Assembly (NCBI GenBank): GCA_013696045.1
Contig: JACCZH010000231.1
Location: 1-12,279 of the forward strand
Source of the DNA: Chloroflexia bacterium
GTDB lineage: Bacteria > Chloroflexota > Chloroflexia > Thermomicrobiales > CFX8
Length of the DNA stretch: 12,279 nt
Direction: 5' to 3'
The notes below the pieces were generated by a model. It had not been told where the DNA came from and searched no databases. It saw only the letters and a list, made by a program, of their open reading frames with translations. Position numbers and translations under genes: made by a program. The stretch's first letter is position 1, and every line of letters begins with the position of its first letter. Below, in pieces: positions 12,274-12,279 of the stretch.

Positions 12274-12279
12274 GAGCCA

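Noticed and set aside
1..12279. Mobile element, phage, CRISPR or defence island
   Set aside because: No transposase, integrase, terminal repeats, regular spaced repeats or defence-type domains were seen. Gene content and base usage look uniform and chromosomal.

Overview
The window looks like a piece of chromosome from a GC-rich bacterium, with densely packed genes, many GTG/TTG starts and short overlaps. The combination of a DUF3662-FHA protein (FhaA type), a membrane-anchored FHA protein (FhaB type), an LppX/LprAFG-family lipoprotein and a COG1625/DUF512 iron-sulfur protein fits Chloroflexota (Thermomicrobia or Dehalococcoidia-like) best. Actinomycetota is the main alternative. This placement is inference. 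I see no phage, insertion sequence, CRISPR array, tRNA or rRNA, so this is core chromosome rather than an island.

Layout. (1) Positions 114-2443, minus strand: a three-gene operon read right to left, made of a PP2C-type phosphatase with a C-terminal membrane anchor, a TIM-barrel amidohydrolase, and ruvA (Holliday junction helicase subunit). A weak candidate for the first codons of another gene sits at the left edge. (2) A divergent control region of about 200 bp with two inverted repeats (2444-2649). (3) Positions 2650-4967, plus strand: a lipoprotein of the LppX/LprG family followed 17 bp later by a DHA2-type MFS transporter. (4) rpe on the minus strand (4948-5640), overlapping the end of the transporter gene. 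(5) A divergently transcribed polytopic membrane protein of unknown family that carries a clear internal duplication (5691-6593). (6) fhaA and fhaB (6685-7952), behind a near-consensus sigma-A promoter. (7) A family 2 glycosyltransferase with a structured leader (8014-8893). (8) Positions 8885-12273, minus strand: prmA, rsmE, a PDZ/DUF512 Fe-S protein and a yggU-like gene in one tightly packed operon.

How the genes may work together. The right-hand operon is a translation-maintenance set: L11 methylation, 16S rRNA m3U methylation, and two conserved genes of unknown or poorly known role. The middle of the window has an envelope theme familiar from mycobacteria. The lipoprotein-MFS pair has the order and composition of lprG-Rv1410c, which exports triacylglycerol and lipoglycan precursors. 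FhaA and FhaB are phosphothreonine readers tied to cell-wall synthesis. The PP2C enzyme resembles the catalytic part of PstP, and the glycosyltransferase resembles polyprenol-phosphate mannosyltransferases. The lipoprotein-MFS pair in a probably non-mycobacterial host, and the duplicated membrane protein, are the observations most worth following up.
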